64,000 bases of DNA from Legionella sp. GTDB taxonomy: Bacteria; Pseudomonadota; Gammaproteobacteria; Legionellales; Legionellaceae. Positions 1 to 8,215 of this stretch are shown here, piece after piece. Position 1 is the first letter of the stretch, and each line of letters begins with the position of its first letter. A program made the translations under genes and the position numbers. The notes below the pieces were generated by a model. That model worked only from the letters and a program-made list of their open reading frames with translations. It was not told where the DNA came from and searched no databases. The stretch spans positions 1 to 64,000 of the forward strand of contig PEQK01000003.1 of assembly GCA_002786165.1 (NCBI GenBank), written 5' to 3'.

Positions 1-302
1 TAGGTGTTGCAGTGATCCGTTGAATTTGCCGCCGCTTTTTTTAAGAAAGCGTTCTCCTCAGCAAGCCTGGTATTTTCTCGCTTCAAACGAGCTAATTCCG
101 CTTGTTGAAGTTTTTGGTTTTCTAAAGAATTACCACCTTGCTTCCGTTGTGCACGCCACGAGTACAAAAGCGATTCAGCTAAACCAAGATCTTTTGCTAC
201 TTGGGATACGCCTTCTTTATCTGCCCGCTCTAGAGCTTGATCTTTAAATTGAGGACTATATTTATTCCTGATTATTTTTTGTTTTAAATCATTATTGCTC
301 AT
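1..302 (-). mobile_element. IS3-family transposase OrfA, cut by the window edge
   Basis: The minus strand encodes the first 100 residues of an IS3-type OrfA, starting at ATG 302. It has a helix-turn-helix with SPQFKDQALERA and SLLYSWR, then a leucine-zipper-like stretch ending in the family signature FLKKAAA. A run of seven A followed by G at this signature, near base 40, is the usual place for the -1 frameshift that makes the OrfAB transposase. OrfB would lie left of the window. A likely outer end of the element is the TGATCTTGCCCTGATTTGTC sequence on the minus strand, which would put the terminus near 366. The start of the protein and the family are clear; the exact boundary is inferred. 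Confidence 0.85.
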
Positions 303-500
303 TTTTCACCTCTGTCTAAGATTTTACTGCTCTTAGCAGGGTGTCCGACAAATCAGGGCAAGATCATTTTTCATAAAGATACTATTTAAGTTAATTACAA
401 TACAGCTAACAATGCCGACCATACCAATTGGAAAAATGTGCTCAGGTTAAAAATAATGCTTGAAACTAATACCGAAACCCAGTTCCAAGCACATAACGTC

Positions 501-2981
501 CTAATTAAATGATAAGTCTACATCTGAATCCAGTTCTTCAGCTTGTCTATGCGCACTTGCATGCTCATGGTACTGACTCATAACTCTGGTAACATAACTG
601 TTATTAACTGTAATAACATTTAATAACTGCTCAACAAGCTCAAATCTTCTACCTTGAGTCTGCAAACGTTGCTGAACATTTTCCATTCTATGTGTGGTTG
701 AGCCTAGTGTACGACCCAATGCTTGCAAACGAACTTGATACTGAGTTAACCGCTCTTGAAGCATTCTGGCAACTTCTGTAACTGCAGATTCATCATCGTA
801 AGACAAGCGTGTCATTGTTAATGCATCCTCATCCAGAATCTCATTAACAGCGTGTATATCGCTTTGTAAAGCATTCGTAATTTCAGACTCAGGGAGCGAA
901 AGCTCCAATCTGATTAAAGAAATTCTAGGTCTTACTTCAGGATGAAGTCTTCTTTCAACATGCAATTCAACCCACACACGAATTGTTTCACTTAATTGGG
1001 TATAAGCATCATTCACATAATTTATGCTATAAACGCCATTATCTGGCTCATTGACTTCAGTGCGCAAATCAAATCCATTGGGCGCCTCCCCTTTCTTATA
1101 GGACTCACCATACAGATCATATTCACACTCATAGCATGTTGGTCCACTCATACTGAGTCCGCTACGCCAATTTTCATCTGTTCCTTTAGGAATTACTTTA
1201 TGTAAGGCCGGTGGGTCACTTTTTACTGAAATATTTAAAAATGGCAGGTCGTTGTATTGAAAAGTATGTGTTCTACGTAGGAGCCATTGCACCGAGTGTG
1301 CTCTAGCATTTTCACTAGCATTCTCTACAAACGTCATAGCATACCGAGCACCTCCAAACATCATTGTAGCTAACGCTGAGCCAAGAGAGAAGGCCCAACC
1401 AATAGGAAAGACTAAAAGACCCGTTGATACATAAGCAGCAATAGCAGCCCCCTGCCTCTGATCAAATGTAACAGGACCTAGATTTCTATGATGGTAAATT
1501 TTGGGTTCGATAGAATCTAAGTAACCTAATTCCTGCTCAAATTGGGCTACTCGATTTGATTTTGTAGTAAGATACTGCTCTACAAAAGTATGTAACGTAT
1601 CACGATTACCTAACAGCGCTTGTGCCTCAGTAAATTCAGCTTGCGTCAACTGGTTTAATCCTCTTGTCTTTTCCAATAATGAGGTTGTTTTTCTCTTTTC
1701 CTTATTAACCAGTTTAATATACTTTTTTAATGAAGTGCTCTCCGTATTGGTTCTGTCATTCTCACAAAATATTTGAGCGCCTTCTTCGATAATTTTCTCA
1801 ATTACTTTTTCTAATAACAGCGCAGGTCCGGCTCTTCGGCCATCTAACGAAAAATGCTCTTTTGGTATGGAGGGTAGTCTTCTTAACTCACCTAGTTTGT
1901 TGATAATATTTTGCTTATCATCATGTTCATTTCCTCGAACAATGAAACAATTGGCCCTATTATCAATAATCATTTGAATAATCATGTTTTGATTGATTAA
2001 CTGAGCACGATCATTATTGATACGAAGTAACCGATTAAAATTATCTTTTGCAGAGTCAGCCTCCTCTCCGGTTAAAGCAGACATTCTTTCAATAATAGTA
2101 GTTAGAACATATTGTTTTGATTCGTTGGTTTCTGCTTGAGCAAGCTGCGCTTCTTGGCCTGTTAATCGCGCCAATATTACTTCATATTCGTTCGCCCTAG
2201 CTGTCATTGCACCGATTTGTTGCTCTATACTTCTCTTCTTCCGTTCAAGGGTAATAGCAATATTATTTATGTCAAAACCTGCTGGAACTTTAGTAAAAAC
2301 ATAAAGAATGTTTTTTGCAATGCCGCCTTCCTCTGCTAAAAGGACCGAAGGATCTTTCAATAATTGAAGTATTGTATCAACCAACGAAATAAAACCATTA
2401 CCTTTGGTAGCCGTTAAGTCCCCGCAATCAATGACCAGCATTAATCCTCTTACGCCTCTTGCATACGAAATAGCCAAGGGGACGCTAACATTTGAGCATA
2501 AATTTTCTTCTTGCATACGATTATCATCGAATCCAGGACAATCGCAATAAGCAAGTTCTGAGGAGTATTCTCTTGTAGGCACTATTTGAGGATGCAAAGT
2601 TTTAGAATTATCATCAGTCCCAATTTCTGCATACACTGTTTCTCCACTAGCTACTTGTAGAGATGTGTCTAAACCACCATCATTGAGTACTTCTAAACGA
2701 GAACCCATAAGATGATTTAATGTTGTGCTTTTCCCCGCTCCGGTGCGCCCTATTATAAGCATCAAATCTCGAGTACGCGCCATTTCAATTTGTGCTCTTG
2801 ATTCATTAATCAAGGCTGCTAACCGATCGACGTCAATGCCACTTAATAATGCTTCTATCCTTTTTGAATAAGCTTCATAGCTTAAATTTCGATTACTAGG
2901 AGGCGGTGTGAATGAAAAAAGTCCTAAACCTGATGTGGAACTAGTCCGCTGATGTGACGAGTTTTCCCGTAAAGCGTGCAT
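501..2981 (-). CDS. large membrane-associated P-loop GTPase, possible effector
   Basis: The longest frame begins at 2993, but its first bases supply a GGAG six bases before an internal ATG at 2981, and nothing like a ribosome binding site precedes 2993, so I start at 2981 (826 residues). Counted from 2993, a Walker A motif GRTGAGKST lies at 82-90, a G3 motif DCPG at 151-154, and a G4-like TK at 234-235 (FTKVP in place of NKxD). Long charged helices follow, and a hydrophobic hairpin at about 515-550 could insert in a membrane. This layout resembles dynamin-, IRG- or AIG1-like GTPases rather than ribosomal GTPases. It stands alone between mobile DNA and a GFA gene. GTP binding is well supported; any role in host membranes or phage defence is speculation. 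Confidence 0.7.
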   Translation of the reverse strand: MHALRENSSHQRTSSTSGLGLFSFTPPPSNRNLSYEAYSKRIEALLSGIDVDRLAALINESRAQIEMARTRDLMLIIGRTGAGKSTTLNHLMGSRLEVLNDGGLDTSLQVASGETVYAEIGTDDNSKTLHPQIVPTREYSSELAYCDCPGFDDNRMQEENLCSNVSVPLAISYARGVRGLMLVIDCGDLTATKGNGFISLVDTILQLLKDPSVLLAEEGGIAKNILYVFTKVPAGFDINNIAITLERKKRSIEQQIGAMTARANEYEVILARLTGQEAQLAQAETNESKQYVLTTIIERMSALTGEEADSAKDNFNRLLRINNDRAQLINQNMIIQMIIDNRANCFIVRGNEHDDKQNIINKLGELRRLPSIPKEHFSLDGRRAGPALLLEKVIEKIIEEGAQIFCENDRTNTESTSLKKYIKLVNKEKRKTTSLLEKTRGLNQLTQAEFTEAQALLGNRDTLHTFVEQYLTTKSNRVAQFEQELGYLDSIEPKIYHHRNLGPVTFDQRQGAAIAAYVSTGLLVFPIGWAFSLGSALATMMFGGARYAMTFVENASENARAHSVQWLLRRTHTFQYNDLPFLNISVKSDPPALHKVIPKGTDENWRSGLSMSGPTCYECEYDLYGESYKKGEAPNGFDLRTEVNEPDNGVYSINYVNDAYTQLSETIRVWVELHVERRLHPEVRPRISLIRLELSLPESEITNALQSDIHAVNEILDEDALTMTRLSYDDESAVTEVARMLQERLTQYQVRLQALGRTLGSTTHRMENVQQRLQTQGRRFELVEQLLNVITVNNSYVTRVMSQYHEHASAHRQAEELDSDVDLSFN

Positions 2982-3186
2982 AATCATCTCCATATGAAAA
3001 AAACGAGTGTTACAAAAAAATTAATATTATCCTGCGTTTGGCAAATTGGACATATGGTATGCTCTTTCTTGTTGGCAAACAACAATTTTGCCAGAGAAAA
3101 CCATGAATTATTTTCAAGTTTCAAAATAGAACGTGTTTAAAGGAATTTCGATATTTTACAAAAAGCACTGAGTGGAGGGATGATAT

Positions 3187-3522
3187 ATGAGATATATCGG
3201 GTCGTGTCACTGTCAAAAAATTAAATTTGCATGTGAATTTGAACTGAAACAGCCAACAATTTGTAATTGTTCATATTGCACTAAGCGCCATACTATTCTT
3301 CATATCGTTGATGAAATTAAAATTTATGAAGGTAAAAAAGATCTCACCAGCTACACATTTAATAAAATGAAAGGTGTTCATCATTTTTGTAAACATTGCG
3401 GGATCTTTATATATAGCATACCTCCTGAACCTATTTATCCTTATGCAATTAGTCTTTGTACATTAGATAAATGCGATTGGGAGCACTTACCATTATTTCA
3501 TTTTGAAGGACGGTCTTTATAA
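3187..3522 (+). CDS. GFA-family (glutathione-dependent formaldehyde-activating-like) protein
   Basis: This 111-residue protein has the cysteine pattern of the GFA/CENP-V fold: GSCHC at the N terminus, CNCSYC near residues 26-31 and FCKHCG near 72-77, which bind zinc ions in known members. Some relatives condense formaldehyde with glutathione to S-hydroxymethylglutathione, but most family members have no proven substrate. A GGAGGGATGATAT leader precedes the ATG, so the start is sound. It is a single gene between the GTPase and a dead recombinase, which fits cargo of the accessory region. The family is certain; the reaction is not. Confidence 0.8.
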   Translation: MRYIGSCHCQKIKFACEFELKQPTICNCSYCTKRHTILHIVDEIKIYEGKKDLTSYTFNKMKGVHHFCKHCGIFIYSIPPEPIYPYAISLCTLDKCDWEHLPLFHFEGRSL

Positions 3523-3583
3523 GAAGAATGCTAAGATGCTCTCAACATAAATCATACTCCATTCCAACATAATTATAATTGAC

Positions 3584-4201
3584 TCAAGAGTTAAACAGCT
3601 CTTCTATTGTTGACTGCATTTCCTCTTGACTAGGCTTTGCATAGCGAAATATCTCTTTGATCGAAACATTTCCGCTCATTTCCTGAGCAAAATGTACTCC
3701 ATGTTTGTCTGTTACCTTCTTTAAAAAAGTATGACGCAACTTATGAGGTGTAAAATGAAATTTCTCTTGCTAAGGCAAATATGCCAAAGCTTGCTTTAAT
3801 ACCCTCTGACATATTCTATAAATATCTAAGGTCTTTAAGCGTGCGCCATAGCGCCCGATAAATAAAGGTTCCTCAGATGTGGAATTTCTTGATGATAAAT
3901 ATTGATCTAAGAATAAACGAGCTTCCTGAGGAATAGGAATTTTACCGGTCACGCGTTTACTCTTGTGACGAATCACATCATACAATCCTTAATCACGATA
4001 TTGATGAACATCTATAGTGACTAGCTCTGATTCTCGCAACCCAGTACCTAATAAAAGATAAAATACGGCAGTTTCCAACAAAGGATTTTGATTCTTGCGA
4101 CTACAGCTCTTAATCCGCTGCTCGCAGGCTGATTTTAATCTCATTAGCTGCCTGGACGTTATCCCATTCCAATCTGGCGCATCAGTTTGTAAATCTTTCA
4201 C
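3584..4201 (-). pseudogene. tyrosine recombinase/phage integrase, C-terminal part with two in-frame stops
   Basis: One reading frame runs from a GTG near 4201 to TGA at 3584 and is interrupted by TAA at 3986-3988 and TAG just before 3770, without a frame change. The conceptual protein keeps the catalytic box-I arginine (GTGLRESEL), the box-II signature HKLRHTF, and a terminal RYAKPS that could hold the nucleophilic tyrosine. The N-terminal arm-binding half is absent. It would have excised or integrated the surrounding island. Two nonsense codons mean no active protein is expected unless readthrough occurs, for which I see no signal. Confidence 0.8.
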
Positions 4202-4322
4202 CTGAGCTAAGGGGCCCCCGCCATTAATGGGCGTTGTTGATGAAGCCTGTTATCAACGATTTTTTTATCAGAGTATGTGTGGCTTAGAAAAATCATTATG
4301 CTTTTCCTATGGGGCCCATAAA

Positions 4323-4622
4323 TTAACCAGCAAGCGCAACAAGAACATGCTCAGGATCATTTTTAATCGCTCTCAATAATGCCTTGGCAGGACCCGTTGG
4401 CTCACGTCTCCCCTGCTCCCAATTCCTCAAGGTTCCCAATTTAACATCAATTAATTTACAAAATTTATCCTGAGTTAATCCCGTTGCCCTTCGAATCTCT
4501 TTAACCTGCATCGGATCAACAACAAACTCCCTGGATGGCGCCCGTTCACCATCGATAATTTCATTCATTTGAGTCATGCTTTCAACTAATTTATCAAACA
4601 AATCGCTGTCCATGATCACCAC
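4323..4622 (-). CDS. HigA/NadS-type XRE antitoxin
   Basis: This 99-residue protein has a C-terminal Cro/C1 helix-turn-helix: VKEIRRATGLTQDKFCKLI, then LGTLRNWEQGRREPTGPA, near residues 38-82. The pattern is typical of antitoxins that follow a RelE/HigB toxin. Its ATG at 4622 overlaps the end of the toxin gene by seven bases, so the two are translationally coupled with the toxin first, the HigBA order. By family knowledge it neutralises the toxin and represses the shared promoter upstream of 4927. Confidence 0.85.
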   Translation of the reverse strand: MVIMDSDLFDKLVESMTQMNEIIDGERAPSREFVVDPMQVKEIRRATGLTQDKFCKLIDVKLGTLRNWEQGRREPTGPAKALLRAIKNDPEHVLVALAG

Positions 4623-4927
4623 CTCTCATTCAATTTACGTAATATTTTCTTTTGTTTTTCAGTCAAATTATCTTGTATGCCTTTTTTATAAATTAACAAC
4701 AACCGAATTTGCGAATCGGCGGTTAAATAATAATAAATTACTCGCACACCACCCCGTTTTCCTTTTCCACTGGCCGCCCACCGAATTTTACGTAATCCAC
4801 CCGTATCCTGAATGACATCCCCCAGCCTTGGATTATCCGCAAGATATCGCTGAAACTCCGCGTATTCATCGTCCGTTAATAATTCATTTAAATCTACCGT
4901 GAAAATCGGGGTCTCAATAAATATCAT
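4616..4927 (-). CDS. RelE/HigB-type toxin
   Basis: The 103-residue product has the RelE/ParE-superfamily core: FQRYLADNPRLGDVIQDTGG, then LRKIRWAASGKGKRGGVRV, then IYYYLTADSQIRLLLIYKKG. The KGKRGGVRVIYY strand is the conserved central motif of the HigB-2 subgroup, which cleaves mRNA on the ribosome. No stop or frameshift is present, so the pair with the downstream antitoxin looks functional. Its location beside a dead recombinase and an IS481 element fits a stabiliser of accessory DNA. Confidence 0.85.
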   Translation of the reverse strand: MIFIETPIFTVDLNELLTDDEYAEFQRYLADNPRLGDVIQDTGGLRKIRWAASGKGKRGGVRVIYYYLTADSQIRLLLIYKKGIQDNLTEKQKKILRKLNERW

Positions 4928-4958
4928 AGTTAATAAACTATTGGATTACTATATTAAA

Positions 4959-4966
4959 AGTATACT
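4959..4966. promoter_or_regulatory. possible operator of the HigBA pair
   Basis: The palindrome AGTATACT lies about 30 bases upstream of the toxin start in an AT-rich stretch that must hold the promoter. Antitoxins of this type bind short palindromes of this kind. The assignment rests on position and symmetry only. The rest of 4928-5164 shows no gene. Confidence 0.3.
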
Positions 4967-5164
4967 AAAAACATCTATGTAAGTCAATGACGCACAATAT
5001 TAACTGATGGAATATTTCCACAAACAAAAAATTTAGTATGTCCTGAAAGATTGTGATTTGAATATATCCCACGATGTCTACTAACTTATGAATTAGGCTG
5101 CTTTATATGCATAACAGATTTAAATGTCTATTAATTCGTACACAGCATAATTTGTAGGCATACT

Positions 5165-6382
5165 TGTTTAATATTGATTTAATGGACAATTTTGACAAGT
5201 TTCGAGAAAACTAATCATGAGAATCCACAGTCTAAGGCCATTCCAAGTTTAGCTAAAAGACTTTTCCATCCAGATTCGTTTACCATCCACTAAAGTTTGC
5301 ATTGGAGTTCGCCCGCAACACATTTTACCCTGGTGGGTGCGTTCATTATTATAATATTGAAGCCACTCGTCCAGATCATTTTGCAATTCTTCAATGGTCA
5401 TGTAGATTTTCTTACGTAACGTGACTTGATAGAACTCTTGCAAAATGGTTTTATGGAAGCGCTCACAAATACCATTTGTCTGTGGAGATATCGCTTTTGT
5501 CTTCGTGTGTTCAATATCATTAAGGGCTAAGTAAAGCTGATAATCATGCTGTTCGGCCTTGCCACAATACGCTGTTCCTCTATCTGTGAGTATTCGTAAC
5601 ATGGGTAACTCATGCCGCTCAAAGAACGGTAAAACATGGTCATTTAGGATATCCGCAGCGGTAATAGGTATTTTTGTTGTGTACAACTTGGCAAAGGCAA
5701 CCTTACTGTAAGTATCAACAAATGTTTGTTGGTAAACACGCCCAACTCCTTTAAACGTGCCTACATAGAACGTATCTTGTGAGCCCAAATAACCAGGATG
5801 AGCTGTTTCAATCTCACCACATGCTTCATCGTCATGCTTCTTTCGTTCCAGTGCCGCGACTTGAGCATCCGTTAAAATAATGCCTTCATTTGCTACTTTA
5901 ACTTCCAGCGCTTTTAAACGGTCTCTAAAATTAGCTAATTGATGACGCAACCAAACACTTCGTACACCACTTCCAGAAACAAAAACACCTTGCTTACGAA
6001 GCTCGTTGCTGGTTCGATGTTGGCCATGAGCTGGAAACGCCTCAGCATATTCTTTTACTACAGCTTCGATTGTTTCATCAACACGATTTTTAAAGTTTGG
6101 TTTTCTACGATTTTGATCAAACAGAGCTTCAACGCCGCCTTCATCAACCTCTGATTTATAACGATAGAAGGTGTCTCTTGATAAGCCCATTACTTTGCAT
6201 GCTTTTGACACATTACCAAGCTCTTTAGCTAGATTTAGCAATCCAACTTTATGTTTAATGATTTTAACGTTACTATTTAACATGAGAGTTTTCCTTGTTT
6301 TGATTTTAAGTTCGCACTTCTATCAAAACTGGAAACTCTCACTTTTTCAAGTGATGTGTCAGATTAAATCGGAACTAATACA
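5165..6382 (-). mobile_element. IS481-family insertion sequence
   Basis: The element surrounds one transposase gene. Imperfect terminal inverted repeats are proposed from TGTTTAATATTGATTTAAT at 5165 and, on the opposite strand, TGTATTAGTTCCGATTTAAT ending at 6382, giving the TGT...ACA ends usual for IS481 and a length of about 1.2 kb. I see no clear target-site duplication in the flanks, so the ends are tentative or the insertion is old. The flank at 6383-6594 contains no recognisable gene. Confidence 0.6.
5249..6283 (-). CDS. IS481-family DDE transposase
   Basis: This 344-residue transposase has an N-terminal helix-turn-helix (NVSKACKVMGLSRDTFYRYK, about 24-43) and an rve integrase core. 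The catalytic triad is visible: D170 in GSQDTFYVG, D234 in LTDRGTAYCG and E274 in TNGICERFH, with 39 residues between the last two. The end carries YNNERTHQGKMCCGRTPMQT, the usual tail of the family. No stop or frameshift interrupts it, so the element may still move. Confidence 0.93.
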   Translation of the reverse strand: MLNSNVKIIKHKVGLLNLAKELGNVSKACKVMGLSRDTFYRYKSEVDEGGVEALFDQNRRKPNFKNRVDETIEAVVKEYAEAFPAHGQHRTSNELRKQGVFVSGSGVRSVWLRHQLANFRDRLKALEVKVANEGIILTDAQVAALERKKHDDEACGEIETAHPGYLGSQDTFYVGTFKGVGRVYQQTFVDTYSKVAFAKLYTTKIPITAADILNDHVLPFFERHELPMLRILTDRGTAYCGKAEQHDYQLYLALNDIEHTKTKAISPQTNGICERFHKTILQEFYQVTLRKKIYMTIEELQNDLDEWLQYYNNERTHQGKMCCGRTPMQTLVDGKRIWMEKSFS

Positions 6383-6594
6383 CATAAGATCTTTGACTGA
6401 ACCTAGTTAAGGTGTTCTGAATTTTTAGATCACATTTTTTTCTAAAAATACTTTGTAACCGCAAGCACCCTAGGTATGGGACCTTATACACCGGACAAGA
6501 TCGTCTAAATCATGATTGACGTTATACTTTAGGCATTTGATAATCCAAACTTGAGTATTGATAGTTTTACTGCTTATATAGAAATTTTGAAAAT

Positions 6595-6930
6595 CTATAA
6601 GTAAAACAAGTGGCAATTTTTGCATTTTTTCATTGAAAAATGGCCACCCTCATCATTCATAACATGTTCCATATCATCACTTTCATGGTGATGTTCTTTT
6701 TGTGAATAGTTTGTTTCATGGTATTGCTTTTGGATTAATTCGAGTAGTTTTCCGATTAAGCCATCGATATATTTGAATAATTCAGGTTTTTTATTGATAG
6801 AAAGAATAAAGTTTTCATCAAAGCAACTCCGAAAAAAGGCATGATGTTCTATAATCACTTCATGGCAAGTGATTTCGGAGTAATTATTAGCCAACTCATG
6901 TGCAAGTTTTAATTTAGCATAGTCCATCAT
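6595..6930 (-). CDS. unrecognised 111-residue protein, last gene of a three-gene coupled operon
   Basis: I do not recognise this protein. The N-terminal 75 residues look helical (KLAHELANNYSEITCHEVII, then HHAFFRSCF). A His- and Asp-rich linker (KEHHHESDDMEH) follows, and the protein ends in KKCKNCHLFYL with a CxxC that, with the nearby histidines, could bind a metal. Its ATG at 6930 overlaps the TGA of the preceding gene as ATGA, so translation is coupled. It ends the operon that faces the S24-like regulator. Confidence 0.55.
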   Translation of the reverse strand: MMDYAKLKLAHELANNYSEITCHEVIIEHHAFFRSCFDENFILSINKKPELFKYIDGLIGKLLELIQKQYHETNYSQKEHHHESDDMEHVMNDEGGHFSMKKCKNCHLFYL

Positions 6931-7103
6931 TTGTTTGTCTCTTCTAGTTTTGATTTTAGAAATTTTGCGGCTAATGTGGTCAAATCACTCACATGCAATA
7001 ACTCTTCTTGGGTCATATCTTTGTTTTCAAGGATGTTGACAAAAATTTTATGACAACGATTCAAAACATACATCAAATCTTCATCTTTAAAGTCTTTGTT
7101 CAT
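6927..7103 (-). CDS. unrecognised 58-residue protein, middle gene of the coupled operon
   Basis: This short gene was read directly from the minus strand. The product begins MNKDFKDEDLMYVLNRCHK and ends KFLKSKLEETNK, is mostly helical and has a single cysteine next to histidine. Both ends overlap neighbours by ATGA: its start with the stop of the 56-residue gene upstream, its stop with the start of the 111-residue gene. Such double coupling argues that it is a real gene and that the three products are needed together. Function unknown. Confidence 0.5.
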   Translation of the reverse strand: MNKDFKDEDLMYVLNRCHKIFVNILENKDMTQEELLHVSDLTTLAAKFLKSKLEETNK

Positions 7104-7270
7104 TTATGAGTCTTCTCTTCCATTGCTAATTTTTCGGCTTCTTCCCTCTGCTTCATCTGATAAAGCTCATGATGTGATTTGCATGCTTTCATAAGACCCT
7201 CATGACATTGATATAAAATGGTTTTTATTTGTTTCAAAGTCACAGTTTGATGTTCTGTTTTTTTATTCAT
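7100..7270 (-). CDS. unrecognised 56-residue protein, first gene of the coupled operon
   Basis: This short gene was read directly from the minus strand. A strong ribosome binding site, AAGGAGTTATT, stands immediately before its ATG at 7270. The product begins MNKKTEHQTVTLKQIKTILY, continues CHEGLMKACKSHHELY and ends in a charged helix with MKQREEAEKLAMEEK. Its cysteine-histidine pair resembles that in the next gene's product. The stop overlaps the next start as ATGA. No family is recognised. Confidence 0.5.
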   Translation of the reverse strand: MNKKTEHQTVTLKQIKTILYQCHEGLMKACKSHHELYQMKQREEAEKLAMEEKTHK

Positions 7271-7306
7271 AATAACTCCTTATTTGTTGATATCACTGTT
7301 TTATAT

Positions 7307-7349
7307 AAAATAACTTATTTTTTATAAAATATAACAATAAAGTTATTTT
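7307..7349. promoter_or_regulatory. inverted repeat in the promoter region of the three-gene operon
   Basis: AAAATAACTT at 7307-7316 is matched perfectly by AAGTTATTTT at 7340-7349, with 23 bases between. It lies 37 to 79 bases upstream of the first gene of the minus-strand operon, where the promoter should be. It is a plausible operator for the divergent S24-like regulator, but no binding site consensus is known to me for this protein. Confidence 0.35.
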
Positions 7350-7403
7350 TGTCAAATTTTTATTTATATCTATTATTTAATTTGAGAGATTGATCATCCT
7401 ATC

Positions 7404-7436
7404 GTTACAAAATATGTTACTATTTGTGCTTGTAAC
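7404..7436. promoter_or_regulatory. inverted repeat just upstream of the S24-like regulator gene
   Basis: GTTACAA at 7404-7410 and TTGTAAC at 7430-7436 form a perfect seven-base inverted repeat with a 19-base spacer that holds another GTTAC. It ends 18 bases before the first possible start of the regulator. Autoregulation by the encoded XRE/S24 protein is the simplest reading; this is inference from position. Confidence 0.35.
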
Positions 7437-7454
7437 CTCAATAAGAGATTAAAT

Positions 7455-8138
7455 TTGGACAATGCACTGACGAAAGACGGATCAAATGACATGTATTTGT
7501 CTAAAAACTTATTGATTTTGATGCGACAGAAAGGAATGAATTCCAATCAACTTGCACACGCACTAGATATGCCCTTGATGACACTTAGTCGATTGCTATC
7601 TGGTAAAACGCAAGATCCTAGAATATCTACTTTAAAAATAATTGCTGACTATTTTAAAACACCGATTGATGTACTGATTAAAGAGGAGATTAATCCTAAA
7701 AACAGCGCCATTTTTAATGGTAATAAGACGTATACCCTACCAAAACTGACCTGGGAAAACTTACCCTTACTCAACACTGACTTTGATTTTAGTCAGTGGA
7801 ACGACTGGCAGTCTGTGTCAGTGAGCGACAACGATATTATTGATAAAAAATCCTTTGCATTAGAAAGTCGTCGCTCTATGTATCCCCGCTTTCCACAAGA
7901 CACTGTATTTATCATTGTGCCTGATCTGCTGCCAATGGATGGTGATATCATTCTGATTCGATTCAAAGAAAATAATGAGTACACGTTGCGTGAAATACTC
8001 ATAGATCCGCCTGAAAAAAGATTGCTGCCTTTAATAGAAGGCTCTAAACCCATCCTTTTTAATGAAAATGCGCATGAAATTATGGGTATATGTTGTTTAA
8101 CACTCTTGTATGGCCATAAAATCAAAATTGCAAAATGA
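7455..8138 (+). CDS. XRE-family regulator with S24/LexA-like C-terminal domain
   Basis: The N-terminal half has a Cro/C1 helix-turn-helix: MRQKGMNSNQLAHALDMP, then LMTLSRLLSGKTQDPRISTL. The C-terminal half (SMYPRFPQDTVFIIVPDLLP, then MDGDIILIRFKENNEYTLRE) has the beta fold of S24 peptidase-like repressors. I see no clear catalytic Ser-Lys pair, so self-cleavage is uncertain. The frame opens with TTG at 7455; an ATG at 7491 (MYLSKNLLIL) is an alternative giving 215 residues. It is divergent from the three-gene operon, which it probably controls together with itself. Similar proteins repress prophages and integrative elements. Confidence 0.75.
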   Translation: MDNALTKDGSNDMYLSKNLLILMRQKGMNSNQLAHALDMPLMTLSRLLSGKTQDPRISTLKIIADYFKTPIDVLIKEEINPKNSAIFNGNKTYTLPKLTWENLPLLNTDFDFSQWNDWQSVSVSDNDIIDKKSFALESRRSMYPRFPQDTVFIIVPDLLPMDGDIILIRFKENNEYTLREILIDPPEKRLLPLIEGSKPILFNENAHEIMGICCLTLLYGHKIKIAK

Positions 8139-8160
8139 TGGATGGTGCCTGAGTTGAGAG

Positions 8161-8205
8161 TTCTATTGCAATTCTCCCGATTAAGAAGGATATATTGCAA
8201 TAGAA
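8161..8205. repeat. perfect 12-base inverted repeat between convergent genes
   Basis: TTCTATTGCAAT (8161-8172) and ATTGCAATAGAA (8194-8205) flank a 21-base loop in the gap between the convergent S24-like regulator and katE genes. No T tract follows on either strand, so it is not a standard intrinsic terminator, although a bidirectional stop is the obvious role. It could also be a mobile-element footprint. Confidence 0.45.
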
Positions 8206-8215
8206 TGGTCGCGGA

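Noticed and set aside
20-247. Plus-strand open frame of 75 codons at the left edge
   Set aside because: It is the opposite strand of the IS3 OrfA gene and has no protein-like features.
7793-8200. Minus-strand open frame of 135 codons
   Set aside because: It lies antisense to the S24-like regulator, which has clear domains; no ribosome binding site.
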